Position numbers and translations under genes: made by a program. The notes under the pieces were generated by a model that made no database searches, was not told the origin of the DNA, and saw only the letters and a program-made list of their open reading frames with translations. Of a stretch of 64,000 nt of DNA, positions 34,111 through 54,170 are shown piece by piece (within the stretch, counting starts at the first letter, position 1; each line of letters starts with the position of its first letter). The stretch covers positions 14,537,513 through 14,601,512 of the forward strand of contig NC_092577.1 in NCBI RefSeq assembly GCF_037975245.1, read 5' to 3'. The DNA is from Apostichopus japonicus (lineage: Eukaryota; Echinodermata; Holothuroidea; Aspidochirotida; Stichopodidae).

Positions 34111-34784
34111 CTTTCAGCACAGAGAGAATATTATTTTGAATGATATGATGGGAATTCTGAGACAGTTTCCCTCTTTGTAGTAAAACCTTCAACACATGAC
34201 AAGAAAACAGATAGTGACGGTAAAATGGGCACAAAAGTACTTGTCATGTAGAAAGAAATAGTATCACAAATCATATAAGAACTTTATAAATAGTACAAGC
34301 CATAACACTACGTCCCACCTCCCAAATTACTTATTACTATGAAAGTTATGTAATTAATGATTCACTAGCAATTTGACTGAAGCTGAAGTGAAACCATTTT
34401 ACCCATATACACCAGATAAAACAGTTTAATGATGTACCTAAGATACCTCTGGGCAAAAAGTAAAGACTACATAATATAGCATAGAAAAGATACAAAGTTG
34501 TGCTTTTCATACTGTTCATGTTAAAGATAGCATTTCATCCCAGCAAATATACAGTTAAGATTAACAGTTAGGTATATTTACTTTTTCCTGTAGGTATCAG
34601 GAACGCATCTAAGAGAATAATGTTATATATTACACTATAAAGTTCCACTGGCCGCAGTCATGCAGTTTTTAAAAGGTCGCAATTTACCAGCAGACTGAAC
34701 TTTTCCTCATCGTTTCCTAAGTGGTAGGAAGAACCAAGGAGTAGTGAATACATCATCAATCCAAAAATAAAGAAAAATATGTAC

Positions 34785-34856
34785 CTGAGCTGGCGAATGA
34801 TGTGAAATCAGTGTCCTAAATCTGGAGCTGTGTCTGTCATCTCTGAACTGACCAAT
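34785..34856 (-). pseudogene. MSH6: MSH6 remnant, 72-nt connector exon
   Basis: The acceptor AATTTCATCTAG ends at 34857 and the donor GTACAT begins at 34784. The 24 codons, phase 0, read IGQFRDDRHSSRFRTLISHH then SPAQ, which matches the strongly conserved GQFxDDRHCSRxRT block of MSH6. By itself this exon is intact. Confidence 0.8.
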
Positions 34857-35330
34857 CTAGATGAAATTAAAATAATAACATTTTGGAAGTAAAGACAATC
34901 TGTTATTATATTTCATATCACAGGATCATTCATGTTTCATTAATTGATCCCATTATTATTTTAAAGAAAAAAGACAATGAAATTAAAGCCAGTTGGAGCA
35001 ATTTTGATCAGAATTTCTCTCCATATGCGTAACAAGGAATTTTATTTTAGGACTAATTTGTTGGCATGGAAAGTCAAACATATTTTTAAAATCTTGAGAA
35101 AACATGACCTTCTGAACGGTACACTTGCTAAGATAAAAATGTGTTAAATTGTTTTGTTTTTAAAATGTTGAATAATGCACAAAGGTTAGCTTCATTAGAT
35201 GACCCTAGCCACAGGTCTGTGAAGGGGAGTCAACATTTTTTTTTTTAATTTACTGATCAATGTTGCTTGTGGAACATTACGCCAAGGGTAAACACAAAAT
35301 AAATATTCCAATTAGAAGATTTGTTCTTAC

Positions 35331-35432
35331 CTTCATGTAAATTAAGCCAAGCTCCTTCACTCCTACCTCACCATCCATTTTTAAAAGTTCGTAGAATTTT
35401 CCCATATACAAAAGAGAAATATGAAAAGCATA
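35331..35432 (-). pseudogene. MSH6: MSH6 remnant, mismatch-binding exon
   Basis: It reads MGKFYELLKMDGEVGVKEL then GLIYMK and stops at the donor GTAAGA (35330). The FYE triplet corresponds to the Phe-x-Glu motif that stacks on the mismatch in MutS proteins, and VxELGLxxMK is typical of MSH6. The acceptor is uncertain; an AG near 35433 is the best candidate. The next exon present jumps about 130 residues ahead. Confidence 0.72.
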
Positions 35433-35997
35433 TATCCTGCTCTTTATGACACCGATAAAGCCATCACCCTTAGAATACACCATTGTCTACTTCACCCCAG
35501 GTTCCCATATTTTTTACCTCTGCTGACCTCTGACAGTGCCTGAAGAAAATAGGGTTCATCAAACCAATATAAAGCACCCAGAGTATGAAGTACCATCAAA
35601 GTTTCTGTTCTTGGCATATTTTGTTCACAAACGTGGTATACCTAGAACTCTGCTTACCACAAATGAACTTGAACTCCGACGCCCCAAAAGTATGGATATC
35701 TAATCTAAATAGTATCCACAAACTAAATGATTTTCATTGGAGAGGCCTCTTTTCCCTGAAACACCTAACCTAGTTAAACAGTGAAAACACCGAATGGGCA
35801 GTCTACATATATAAAGTCATATCCATAACAACATTTTAACAACTAATCACATTTACTAATGTTACAATTACTTACTAAGGTTATGTGAAATTAGCTCGTC
35901 ACAGCAATCTCCGATAACCTGATTGGTTCATTTAAATAGCATTCGCTTACTACGTTCCTTGTCGAATGTTATTTGATGTATCTAGAATCATTCAAGC

Positions 35998-36996
<999 letters not shown>

Positions 36997-37157
36997 TAAA
37001 ACAATGGATTTTAAATAAAAACAAACATCAATCCAAAATATATATACACAAAATATTACACAATGAAAAAATGTCTTGATAGAGCATTCTATATTAAATG
37101 ATGTAATATATAGAACGGAGGATGACATGGCAGTCAAAATCTGTGCTCTATACATTA

Positions 37158-37660
37158 AAGACACGTGGATTAAACTATGCTTTAACTAGCAATAAACAGT
37201 CAGGTATATAAATCTGACACCACTTCCCCCCCCCCCCATAGACACTTGCATTGAACTATGCAATAACTACCAATACAAAATCAAGTATATAAAACTGATA
37301 ACATTGCCCCCCTTAGACACTTGAATTAAACTATGCAATAACTAGCAATCCTAAGTCAAGTATATACATTCGACACCAATGTCCCCCGCCCCCTTGGACA
37401 CCTGGATTAAATTATGCAATAACTAGCAATACTAAATAAAGTATATAAATGTGAAACCACTGCCCCCCACCTTTAGACACTTGGATTAAACTATGCGATA
37501 ACTAGCAGTACACAATAAAGTATATAAAACTTACACCACTGCCCCCGAATAGACACTTGGATTAAACTATGCAATAACTAGTAATACACAATCAAGTATA
37601 TAAATGTCATACCACTGCCCCCCCCCCCATATATATATATATATATATATATACATAACG
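37158..37660. repeat. ~80-bp tandem repeat with C-runs, then TA run
   Basis: About six copies of a unit of about 80 bp contain GACACTTGGATTAAACTATG, AATAACTAGCAATA, AAGTATATAAA and a C run of variable length. It ends in a TA run (37629-37652). Confidence 0.85.
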
Positions 37661-37958
37661 TTGTAACCAGATATCTATTTTGAATAATATATCAAAAGGC
37701 AATGCAGAATATGCTCAAAGCCTATTTGTCATATTGGTCTGAATCAAACGCAAACTGGATGCAATCGTCTTATTTTATGTGGCAAATAATATATTTTGAA
37801 ACTTTATATCCTTGATAATGGAATAATAAAGACGGGGGTCAGTCCAATGTGTTTCCTCTTTATTATTTGTAGAAAAGAGGATATCAAGAGAGCTTCTACT
37901 TGAGCAGACTGCTTAACATCATTCTAACAGCTCATTTGTGTGTCTCTCTCTATTCCAG

Positions 37959-43050
<5,092 letters not shown>

Positions 43051-44325
43051 GTGCATGACTTCCCTCACCTTTTTGCCATCTGAGGGTTGTTTTTGTTTGC
43101 TTTTGAGGTGTTTATGCTATAGATTGCCCATTCCAGTTCAAAGTGCCAGCTACTGTACCATTGGCACTCTCGTTATTGGCCGACAAGGGTGCAATCTATT
43201 TTTCAGTTCATTCAACACTCAAATATCATTACCTGGGCGCTACGAAACCTATCGATCACACAAATGTCCTACACAAAGTTCGAAGTTGTATCAGATTTAT
43301 TATGTTTTCTACATACTAAAATCTGACTGACGGTCTGGCACGTTCTGATTAGTTGAAGCGCTGTGTGAAGCATACTTTCCACTTGCCCATTTGAATTCAG
43401 CAAGGTGGGATTGCTTGTACAGTATGTAGGTTGATCCTTTAGTCAGCAGAGAATCACAAAATAACACAAGAACTAGTTGGCTAGTAGTAGTCCCAAATGT
43501 GGAAATATGACTGTGGCATGTTGACTGTTGATGGTTTATTCTATAAAACAACGTATACGTTGTTTTATGTCAAATTTCCACACTAATGTAGGTTCGGGGG
43601 GAGGGGAAGTAACTTTTATTATTTGTCGGGAGGGATCTATCTCATTCGTGAAATGGGAGACCATCAAAACTTTGGATCTCAGTAGCGGTGGACATTGGGC
43701 TGTTGGATGAAATGAAGATCCCTCCTGTGGTAATGAGCCAGTTCACAGTTACGAGTGTGCATGTCCAGGCTGAAAACGTGTTGTGGGTACAGACGAGACA
43801 ATCGCACATAGCGCTTGTGTCTAAGTTTCCATCAAACTCCCGTAACTCCCCCAAAACAGGGCAGATTCATTTCATTTTCTAATTATTCCATTGTACTTTA
43901 TGGGGGGTGCTATTTGCAGAGTTTCATGTTGCCAAGATTAGTTCTTATACATTACTGGCACTGTGCGTATCCGTGTTTGTACCTCTTTGACATCATATCA
44001 TCACATTATTTTGTTATGATTATTTCAAACTGTAAAATGGCATATAGCTTTATGTACCACTGCGAAATAAAAATGCAGTTGGTTCGTCTAATTATCTCAC
44101 CCGTCGCGGACTGGTTCATATCCATGACACTGCATTTACAAGCATGCGTGATGATTAATACTGTGGGCCTGCCTATTGCCTCATTTAGAGGCCATTTGAT
44201 CGCATTCTCTCTACATCATGACCTCTTTTCCAAAAAATACATTGACTGTAGGGCATTTTATTGAAGATTGTACTGGTGCAATAATAGGATCGAGTTATGG
44301 TGGCGTGCTTTTATCAGTTCATATC

Positions 44326-44331
44326 AATAAA
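44326..44331 (+). promoter_or_regulatory. possible polyadenylation signal
   Basis: AATAAA, about 1.28 kb after the stop of the SAMD3-like gene. The intervening sequence shows no repeat I recognise, so it may be 3' UTR. Position only; weak evidence. Confidence 0.3.
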
Positions 44332-44749
44332 TGTTTAAAGATTGAACTACTGTATATCTCTTGTTTACTTCTTTCCTAGTGCAGCTGTTCATACTTCTGT
44401 CTTCATTCTTCCCTGGAGGATAAATGAATCTAATCAGTAATGTGTGTGTGACTGACTGTCTTGTGAATCTTGTTAAGTGGGAGATGTCTTATTGTTCCCA
44501 TACCTGGGTAATGGGCATTCCAAAATGAGTAGGTTATTAATCCCTATTATTATTAATGTGGATGCCACTAATAATACTCATTATAGTGGGCTTCGCTTGA
44601 AAGGGAATCTTGTAGATGTCTTTTCTTGGAGCTGAGAAAACGATGCTAGAGATAGAACTTAGTAACTGTGAGCATCATATGTTGTGCGGTTGTTCCCCAG
44701 CAGTCTTGGGAGAGTTAATCAAACTCATAGCTTGGTGATCAAAAGCCTG

Positions 44750-45012
44750 GAGCCGTGCAGTCCAAGCTGGTCTGACCCGTCTGGAGCCATGCTGCTGACC
44801 CAAGTTATGAGTCAGTGTGACCCAAGTCGATTAGTGATATTTGACCACAATATTTGGGTTGAATTTTTGACCCAATGGTGGGGTCACTCAACTTGACCCA
44901 ATTTTTTGGGTCATCTTGACCCAAATGTGTAAGGTTCCCTCCTGACATTTTTTTGGGGTCAAATAATACCACAATTTGGGTCACCTGTCACCTGTGTGGA
45001 GTTTTTAGAGTG
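44750..45012. mobile_element. GACCCAA-repeat element fragment
   Basis: The motif GACCCAA or its complement TTGGGTC occurs about ten times in 200 bp. The right end reads, reverse-complemented, GTACACTCTAAAAAC, a terminus style of short DNA transposons in marine genomes. It abuts the truncated left end of the copy of element B at 45013. Confidence 0.5.
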
Positions 45013-45581
45013 TACCTAACCGTATGCACAACGACGTCGACAACGTTCGTGCTCATCCTTCCTTTGATTCGTCCTAAGTTGTTACACGAACAGCATGTTA
45101 TGAAGCTAAGCTAGCAAGCGTAAGTGATACGCACTTCCTCTAAATAATTATTACACTGCTAATATACTGCGATACGATATTTTGTTTTTAGGCCACTGCA
45201 CATATGGCTGTCTTACAAAATATGAAAGTTTATATTGTCCATCAGTTAAGTTCGTCAAATGTATTAAGGTCAAGACATTAGACAATAAACAAGAATCATC
45301 CTACTAAACAAATTTTAATAGAGCACTAGGCCTATGTTTGTCTTTCTTATATTATGTAAAAGAACATGTAAAAGAATTCAAACAGGAAACAAAATCTTCT
45401 GATAATATGATATCATATGATAATGATGAAACTGGCATAACATTGCACCAGATTGCATCTAAGGACCTTCAATTGTTCAAAAATATCTCAAAGGGGAGGG
45501 GGACACCCTTCTCCTTAAACCCCTCCCCATATCAATCGTGAAAAGAGCTACCCTCCTTTCAAATTCCTGGCTACGTCGCTG
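45013..45581. mobile_element. 5'-truncated copy of MITE B
   Basis: It aligns collinearly with 1515-2102 of the nested element B (shared landmarks GTATGCACAACGAC, AAGCTAAGCTAGCAA, AAAGAACATGTAAAAG, GGACCTTCAATTGTTC). It ends CCTGGCTACGTCGCTG, a better-preserved right terminus than B's own. A 22-nt deletion relative to B lies near 45018. Confidence 0.85.
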
Positions 45582-46529
45582 ATCTAAAGTGTTGCCGCGG
45601 GCGTTCTCTCGGTAGTAAAGCAAATAGATATGGGAAAATAGATTTGTGAAAAAGAAAGGTTCACTAGGATGTACATACTAGGGTTTAAACAGGACTAAAC
45701 TAACGCTATGCTGTTAACGTTTCTGTTTCGGGTAGTTTATCATACACAGCTTTTGTATATTCTCCAAATCTCCATAGAAACTTCCAGAGGAGGTATGAAA
45801 CAATAACAATGAAAGAAATGATCAGTTGATTGTCTGCCGATCATTTTACTAATACACAGGATCCAGCTTCATGATTAAACAAAACGTCACTTGCAAACGT
45901 AGATTAAAAATAAGTGAGGGGCATACACTACTGATACGACAGCCAATACCCCCCCCCCCCCCTCCTCGTAACGACGTGTGTGTCTGTCAGTGTAGAGGAA
46001 GGTGTACTTTGTCTGACAAGCAGATGATAAACAGTTCTATGAATCACAAACATGACTTAGGTCATTCTTGTCGAGATTATAAAAACACACAAACACACGC
46101 AAATCACACAATTATATTAATATCAGCCGTCAATATAGAATGTGCGCGAAGTGTGAACACCTCAGCTAGACCCCTCTGTAGATTTTTTAATAAATTTGTA
46201 ACGTTACAGGGACTAGTTAACAAAGGTATCTTATCTCATCCCTTACTCCCTTAAGTTGATCAGAAATAATTTATACCTTTCTATTTCCATGTAGGTCATT
46301 TACATATTATTGTAAGGTACGTTATAGACATTGCCATTTCTTTTTTTCACAGTGAATATCAAAACACAGCTGCCGATAATTCAGTAACGTCACTGCTATC
46401 AAATGATAATTTCAATAAAATCTTACTCGCAACCGGCATCATCATGTTTTATGCGGCTCCGTGTAATAAGTTTCGAAAAATCAGGCATCAACTTTCTGTT
46501 TCCCCCCCCCCCCCTTGAAATCGTAATGA

Positions 46530-46602
46530 GTTGGTAAATCAAGAACAGTGAAGAAACTTCCAGCCTCCACCCAGATTCGAACTATATATATATATATATA
46601 TA
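46530..46602 (-). repeat. fragment of the 575-690 SINE plus TA run
   Basis: CGTAATGAG ... GAACAGTGAAGAAACTTCCAG and CCACCCAGATTCGAAC match the SINE body at 575-637, then break into a TA run at 46584. Confidence 0.7.
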
Positions 46603-47344
46603 CCTGCTGCTACAATACCGCTGTGGTACATCTAATGTTACGTATACTATTAATAAAGGAACATCATAAAAAAGACAAACATCAGCTTTGAGCCTGAACA
46701 AAACTTCAACTTTGCTATGAAGGAGATTTAGTTACTACCAGCATCTTTTGTGTTGTATAACTGCGGATTATGTAGTTGTTCTTAAAGCTGTACAACCATT
46801 GCAGTATAATGTTACACACACACACATTAGGTAACGTGCAGTACATAGCGGTATGTACGTAACAGAGTTTACCACGGCATTATACATTGCATCGCTTTGA
46901 ATATGAAATACCATTTTTGAAACAACACATACATTAGTGAATTTACCGACACATCGCTGCAACTCAGCAATGACTAAAATCGCGCGGAATCTGGGTGGTG
47001 AAGATGGGGAGGGTTGGATTGGTAAGTGCATATACTCTGTGGGCTCAGTACAGTCCTACGTGAGTTGAAAGCGGGACAGGGTCAAAGAATAATGAAACAC
47101 AATCAGCTCCTTCTTGGGGACCAAGTGCCTAGGAATAATTACTATATGTCAAAGAGCCTCACTTGAATGTTCTTTTCTCAAGTATATTATATCACTTAGA
47201 ATATCTTATTCCTTGTCCAATACTTTTCCGGGACTCGGACCCGGGGCTGAAGCTCCTAGAGCCCTTTTCGTCGGGCCTGGCAAGATGAAACTCAGACAAT
47301 GGTTGTGGATCACAATCAGGTTCTTGATTGTACATTTAAGAAGT

Positions 47345-47665
47345 AATACATGATTAATGCATGCTCAATCCATGAACAACACATATTCAACACACTAGCT
47401 CCCAGTAAGTGCATGTTTAATACTTGCCCAATCCATGAACAACACATGTTCAACACACTCCCAGTACGTACATGATTAATACATGCTCATTCCACGAACA
47501 ACATTCAACACACTAGCTCCCAATACGTGTATGCTTAATACAGCCCAATCCATGAACAACACACGTTCAACACACTCCTAGTACGTACATGATTAATACT
47601 TGCTCAATCCATGAACAACATACGTTCAACATACTCCCAGTACTTATATGATCAACACATGCCCC
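47345..47665. repeat. 58-60 bp minisatellite
   Basis: Five to six diverged copies of a unit contain CAATCCATGAACAACACA, TTCAACACACT, CCCAGTACGTACATGATTAATAC. Alternate copies carry an extra AGCT before CCCAGTA, suggesting a two-unit higher-order repeat. Confidence 0.85.
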
Positions 47666-47773
47666 ATATATGATTGAGCTAATTGCTAATCGCATACAAA
47701 GCGGTATTTAAAAGGGGAAAAAACCTTGATCTATTTAGCTGTAATAGAAGGGATTACAACATTTTTTCTCAAG

Positions 47774-47956
47774 CACAGTCGCATGCTACCTGAAATTCTG
47801 AAGTATTTCTATAAACCAACGAAAATGAAAAAGAAGAGGGTAGAAAAAATCCCATCGTATTTGATGCCAGCCTTGAATGCTGTATCTGTTCAACGAGATC
47901 TCAAAAGAAGGAAAAGAAGAACGGTCATTCACTTCCTGAAATCTGAATACAACTGA
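47774..47956 (+). CDS. possible terminal exon, unknown gene
   Basis: The acceptor ATTTTTTCTCAAG is followed by a phase-0 frame HSRMLPEILKYFYKPTKMKK, a basic segment, SYLMPALNAVSVQRDLKRRK and a stop TGA. AATAAA follows only 5 nt later (47961-47966). Composition is highly basic and helical. I recognise no family; it could be a real last exon or a transposon relic. No upstream exon was found. Confidence 0.35.
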   Translation, partial: HSRMLPEILKYFYKPTKMKKKRVEKIPSYLMPALNAVSVQRDLKRRKRRTVIHFLKSEYN

Positions 47957-48370
47957 TTCAAATAAAGCAACGTTTCCTTGAAAGATATAATTATAATATA
48001 AAATATAAAAAACACAAACTTTTATGCCAGCTCCAAACCTATCATTTCAAGGAGATTTTCAAGAAGTAAGATAGAACGAGTCTTAGCTAGGTTGAGCTTG
48101 GTGTATAGCAGTATACCAGCAAATAAAACATATAACATATGAAAAAAAAATGGATATTTGATCAGAACTTCAATACTTCTATACCTTGGTTAAGTTAATA
48201 ATAATGTAAGTTTAATGTATTCCCTTTTTTTTGTGTATTGGAACTATTCCGTGATAACCGCTAGGCTAACATTTGCTGTAGTAACGTGCTGTAGTTGTGT
48301 GCATGTGGTGCCTATCATATGTACCGTATGTCAAATCTGCTTTTCTTTATTTCCAAGCTGTAAATATATA

Positions 48371-50510
<2,140 letters not shown>

Positions 50511-50707
50511 ACCGATTTACATGTTATCGATAGCAGGTAGATGATCTGACATGACCTGATAAGTTTAACTTTAGGAAATTCATTTAATACTTGCTATGTC
50601 AATCTTGATTTCGATATAACACTACATTAATTTTGGTTCATCTAGTAATGTTTGTGTGTATGTATGTATGTGCGTATGTATGTGTGCGTGTATGTGAAGG
50701 TGTATGT

Positions 50708-50845
50708 ATGTATCATCATCAGCATCCATCAGCATCCCTCATCATCTCTCGTCACCACCATCACCATCATCATGATAACCACCACCACCATCGTCATCGT
50801 AATCGTCATCGCCATCGTCATCGTCACTGTCATTATTAACAATGT
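50708..50845. repeat. degenerate ATC/ACC/GTC microsatellite
   Basis: Mixed CAT/CAC/CGT triplets, possibly the tail of another RTE copy. No element body is seen beside it. Confidence 0.7.
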
Positions 50846-52254
50846 CAGTTCTAAATGCTAACTGGACTTGTCAAAAGTCGATTCGTTAAGTAGCGTTACA
50901 CATAGACGATGTACAGTCAGTTTGCAGGGTATCTGTGACTAACTGTTGCAATCATCTCTCAATAGGTTTTACTTTGACAGACCATTTTGCGTAATTCTAC
51001 AACTATCAGCTATTTCTTTGCTGGTAGTGCAATGGCGTATATGGTTTTCATTTCCAAACCTTATTAGCATAATCGCGTGATTGGTTTATTGACCAATCAA
51101 ATTTGACGTGCGTTCTTTGCTTTACTGACGACACAGGTTGTTAATTAACTTGGTAATTGTATATGTCTATGTAAAAACAAGGATACGGTCACAAAACTTA
51201 CAGAACCTTACTGCGTAATACACTTTGGAATTAACAAAATTGTGGCTTTCCTTCAACTAGAAATTACGACTGTTTCATTAGAGGTAAGTTTAATTATAAT
51301 AAGATTAATTAAAATTAGCAACAGAATGTAATTATTAAACAACTCGAGGAGTTATTAATCTCAGTATTCCCATTCCATATATTAGGAAGAGGAGAAACTG
51401 ATCCTGCTTCGCAAGAATTGATGAAGAATTTGAAGAAGTAAATATGCAGTTTAAACAAAAACACAAACTATGCACATAATATGATATATTTCAATATTTC
51501 GATGGTTAATATAATGTCTCACTTTTGTTTTATAACAACAACAAACGTTGGTCTTCATTCACTTGTTAAGTTGATAAAATCAAGAAAGTAGTAAGATAAT
51601 TTCACTGTGTAAACAACAACCTGTCTTTTTGAGCACAATTTGGAGGGAGAGGTAAAGGGAGAGGTTTAGGGAGATGTGAAGGGAGAGGGTGAAGGGAGAG
51701 GTAGGGGCGGGGGAGGTGCAGGGAGAGGTAGGGGAGGGGTGAAGGGAGAAGTGGGATGAGGTGGAAAGAGAGGTGCAGAGAGAAACATTGCATCTATATG
51801 AATAAATTAATGATTGTATCTGATTTTACCCCCTATCTGAACAAACCAAGACTATTGTTCGCTATTGTGTGAAAAATGGTGACAGAAATGTTCCTCCTTT
51901 CTCCCATGTCACCACTTGTGAGGCATAGACATCGACCCACACACACACACAGATACATATTTACATCCCCACAGATTCCCTGTTTCTCATCTGTTTGCAG
52001 AACATCTTAGTAATATCTTTTTTGCTTTTATGTAAAATCATGTGGCTTTCTATACTTGACAAAGTAATATGCATCATGTATATGTTTGTTTCAATATGAA
52101 GTGGATTTTTTTCCTCATATTTATTGCTTAATCTGCAATGAGTAATCTGTAGAATTGGTTAAAAATTATATTTTGTTGTAGACATTTCTCCTTTCCAATT
52201 TCTTGGTACTGACTCTCTATCACTTTTCTTTTGTTATATATTATTGGTCTACAG
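50846..52254. other. upstream region of the micro-exon gene
   Basis: No coding exon is visible. A donor-like GAGGTAAGT at 51281-51289 could end an untranslated first exon that splices to the acceptor at 52254. A G/A-rich low-complexity run (GGGAGAGGT-like) lies at 51640-51780. No core promoter is identifiable. Confidence 0.35.
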
Positions 52255-52342
52255 GTCGACATTCCATTCGACATACCAATCATGAAACTGTACGCGTTCT
52301 TGTGGATTACACTGACTGGCTGCTATGCACTTGAATGCATAA
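52255..52342 (+). CDS. signal-peptide exon of the micro-exon gene
   Basis: The acceptor ATTGGTCTACAG ends at 52254. After 27 nt of 5' UTR, ATG at 52282 opens 20 codons: MKLYAFLWITLTGCYA, then LECI, with the donor GTAAGT at 52343 leaving phase 1. The sequence has a lysine at position 2, a hydrophobic core and a small-residue cleavage site after YA, i.e. a secretory signal peptide followed at once by a cysteine. Coding exons that could follow in the same phase are only 6-66 nt long (57166 onward). Confidence 0.6.
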
Positions 52343-53349
52343 GTAAGTCAATCTCTTAATCTTCTTTATTAATCTCTAATGTTTACATAAAAACCGTCAT
52401 TGCGCACTTAACGTTGGTTAAGTTCGAATAATTTCGATGCCAACTACATGGCAGTGAAACATCGATGTTTAAAACTTGAAAAATGTAAACGAGCTTTTAA
52501 TATAACATTATGTGGTGCTCTTCCTTTAACTATGCACAACAGTTGTTCCTATTCAGAATACAAAGTCATGTGTAAAAATATTTGAGAGACAGGGAGCGCG
52601 CTAGAAAGAGAGAGAGAGAGAGGTGCAGAGAGATATAGAAAGAGGTGGAGACAGGCCGAAGATGAAAGGATGGAAGTGAAAGGGAGGAGTGAGGGAATGA
52701 TATTGCTCATTTTCACCTTTGACCTTTGATCTCAATTGATAACGTGCCATCAGGGGTTTTAATATAATGTAAACTTTCATACTCCAACATCGCACGTTTC
52801 TTGAGGGTTTCGGCCATTTTGCTATACGAGTAATGACCCAATACATGTTTTTCTCATTATCGTTTCAACTCTTACCTCTGACGTTTTCACTATAATTATC
52901 AGGAATATACCCTATACTTCCCACACCTTTGTACATCACGTTTGTATTCTAACAATATACCTATTTATCATAAAACAGCAACTTTTTTGCCTAAACTGAG
53001 CTCATTTGAAAATGCGCCTTTTAATACCACTGCCATAACAGTTTACCTGCCTCGGGCATTTGAATAGGCCCTCGCAGTAGATCGGGGGAAATTTGAGCTG
53101 AGGAAGTGACTTTTCCTTGCTCGTTCCCTTAGCAAGGCTATTACGTGACACACAGGCTAATGTTCCAGACTAATAGCCTTAAAAGGTGCAGAAGTGGCCA
53201 GTGACGAAAAATAAACGGCAGTCTTTCTGAAGGGTGGATTTTCAAATGCCAAATTGACTTTTGACCTGGTTTGAACATATGGTTGACCTGATATACGTGG
53301 TCATGGTGGCGCGGGTGTGAGCGTGTGTGCAAGTTCGTGTGTGACGCCC

Positions 53350-54170
53350 ATATTGTAAACACGATATCGCAAGATAGAAATCATCGATACGTTTTAATCT
53401 TGGCATTTAGACATACCCCATTCTTATTGGTGGAGGTCAAATGTCAACTGAGATCACCAGGGGTGAAACTTTGTAAACCTTGTAAACACGACATTTCAAG
53501 TTAGAAAGCATAAGTACTTCTCATCCTTAGCATGTGAATGCATTGTAGTGAGTTAAAGAGCACTATTGCTTTTGGTGGAAGTGAAATGTCATCTGGGGTC
53601 ACCAGAGGTCAAACACTAAAAACCTTGTAAAGACGATATATCATGATATGTAGTAAGAATACGTTTTATACTTTAAGGCAGTTGTATATTTCATATCAAG
53701 TATAAGACACATTTAGTGTTTCACGGGGATCAAAGTTCATCTGAGATCACCAGATGACAAATGTTAAAAACATTGTTAACACAATATCTCAAGTAAGGAA
53801 ACAGTTATACTTTTAATACTTGGAATATGGATGCGTTATATTGAATAGAAGAGCTCAATTAATTTTAGTCGAGGTCAAAGGTCATCTGGGTCGTCAGCAG
53901 TCAAAATCTGAGAACATTTAAAACATAATTTTTCATTGTAGAAATCATGGATACTTTTCATACATGGTATATGGATTTGCCATATTGAGTACTAGAAACC
54001 TTTTGCTTGTGAGGTCAAATCTGATTTGTGGTCGCCAGAGGTCAAACTCCGAAAAGCCTTTAACATGATATCTAAAGATAAGAATCATGGATACTTCTCA
54101 CACCTGATGTGTGGGTGCATCACATTGAGTACAATACCCTATTGTGTTTGGTGGTGTGGATTGGTACGTA
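53350..54170. repeat. ~145-bp tandem repeat with AGGTCA half-sites
   Basis: About five diverged copies spaced 142-148 bp share GGTCATCTGGGGTCACCAGAGG, AAAACCTTGTAAACACGA and GAAATCATGGATACTT. Each copy carries one or more AGGTCA motifs; the one at 53872-53884 is a perfect AGGTCA-A-AGGTCA. It lies in the long first coding intron of the micro-exon gene. Confidence 0.75.

Larger units (their letters stand above)
32190..35432 (-). pseudogene. MSH6: MSH6-like mismatch repair gene remnant
   Basis: Four minus-strand exon remnants in the right order match the mismatch-binding, connector and early lever regions of MSH6, the partner of MSH2 in MutS-alpha: 35331-35432 (GKFYELLKMDG, the Phe-x-Glu mismatch-reading motif), 34785-34856 (IGQFRDDRHSSRF), 33957-34110 (KLVPGSEF and NWPNVIKK), and 32190-32345 (GDSLGLTPKSEYE, LEQELLSM, FEEYRPLD). 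About 130 residues expected between the first two are absent. There is a +1 A frameshift at 34069-34074, a 4-nt tandem duplication near 32284-32291, and an in-frame TGA at 32248-32250 where a cysteine is expected. A possible further remnant lies near 34660-34720. Element H and a minisatellite sit between the last two exons. It is probably a decayed partial copy. Family identity is from memory of MSH6, not a search. Confidence 0.75.

Noticed and set aside
53129-53140. A 12-nt phase-1 interval after GTTCCCTTAG
   Set aside because: The donor GTGACA is weak and there is no cysteine, so it lacks the pattern of the other candidates.
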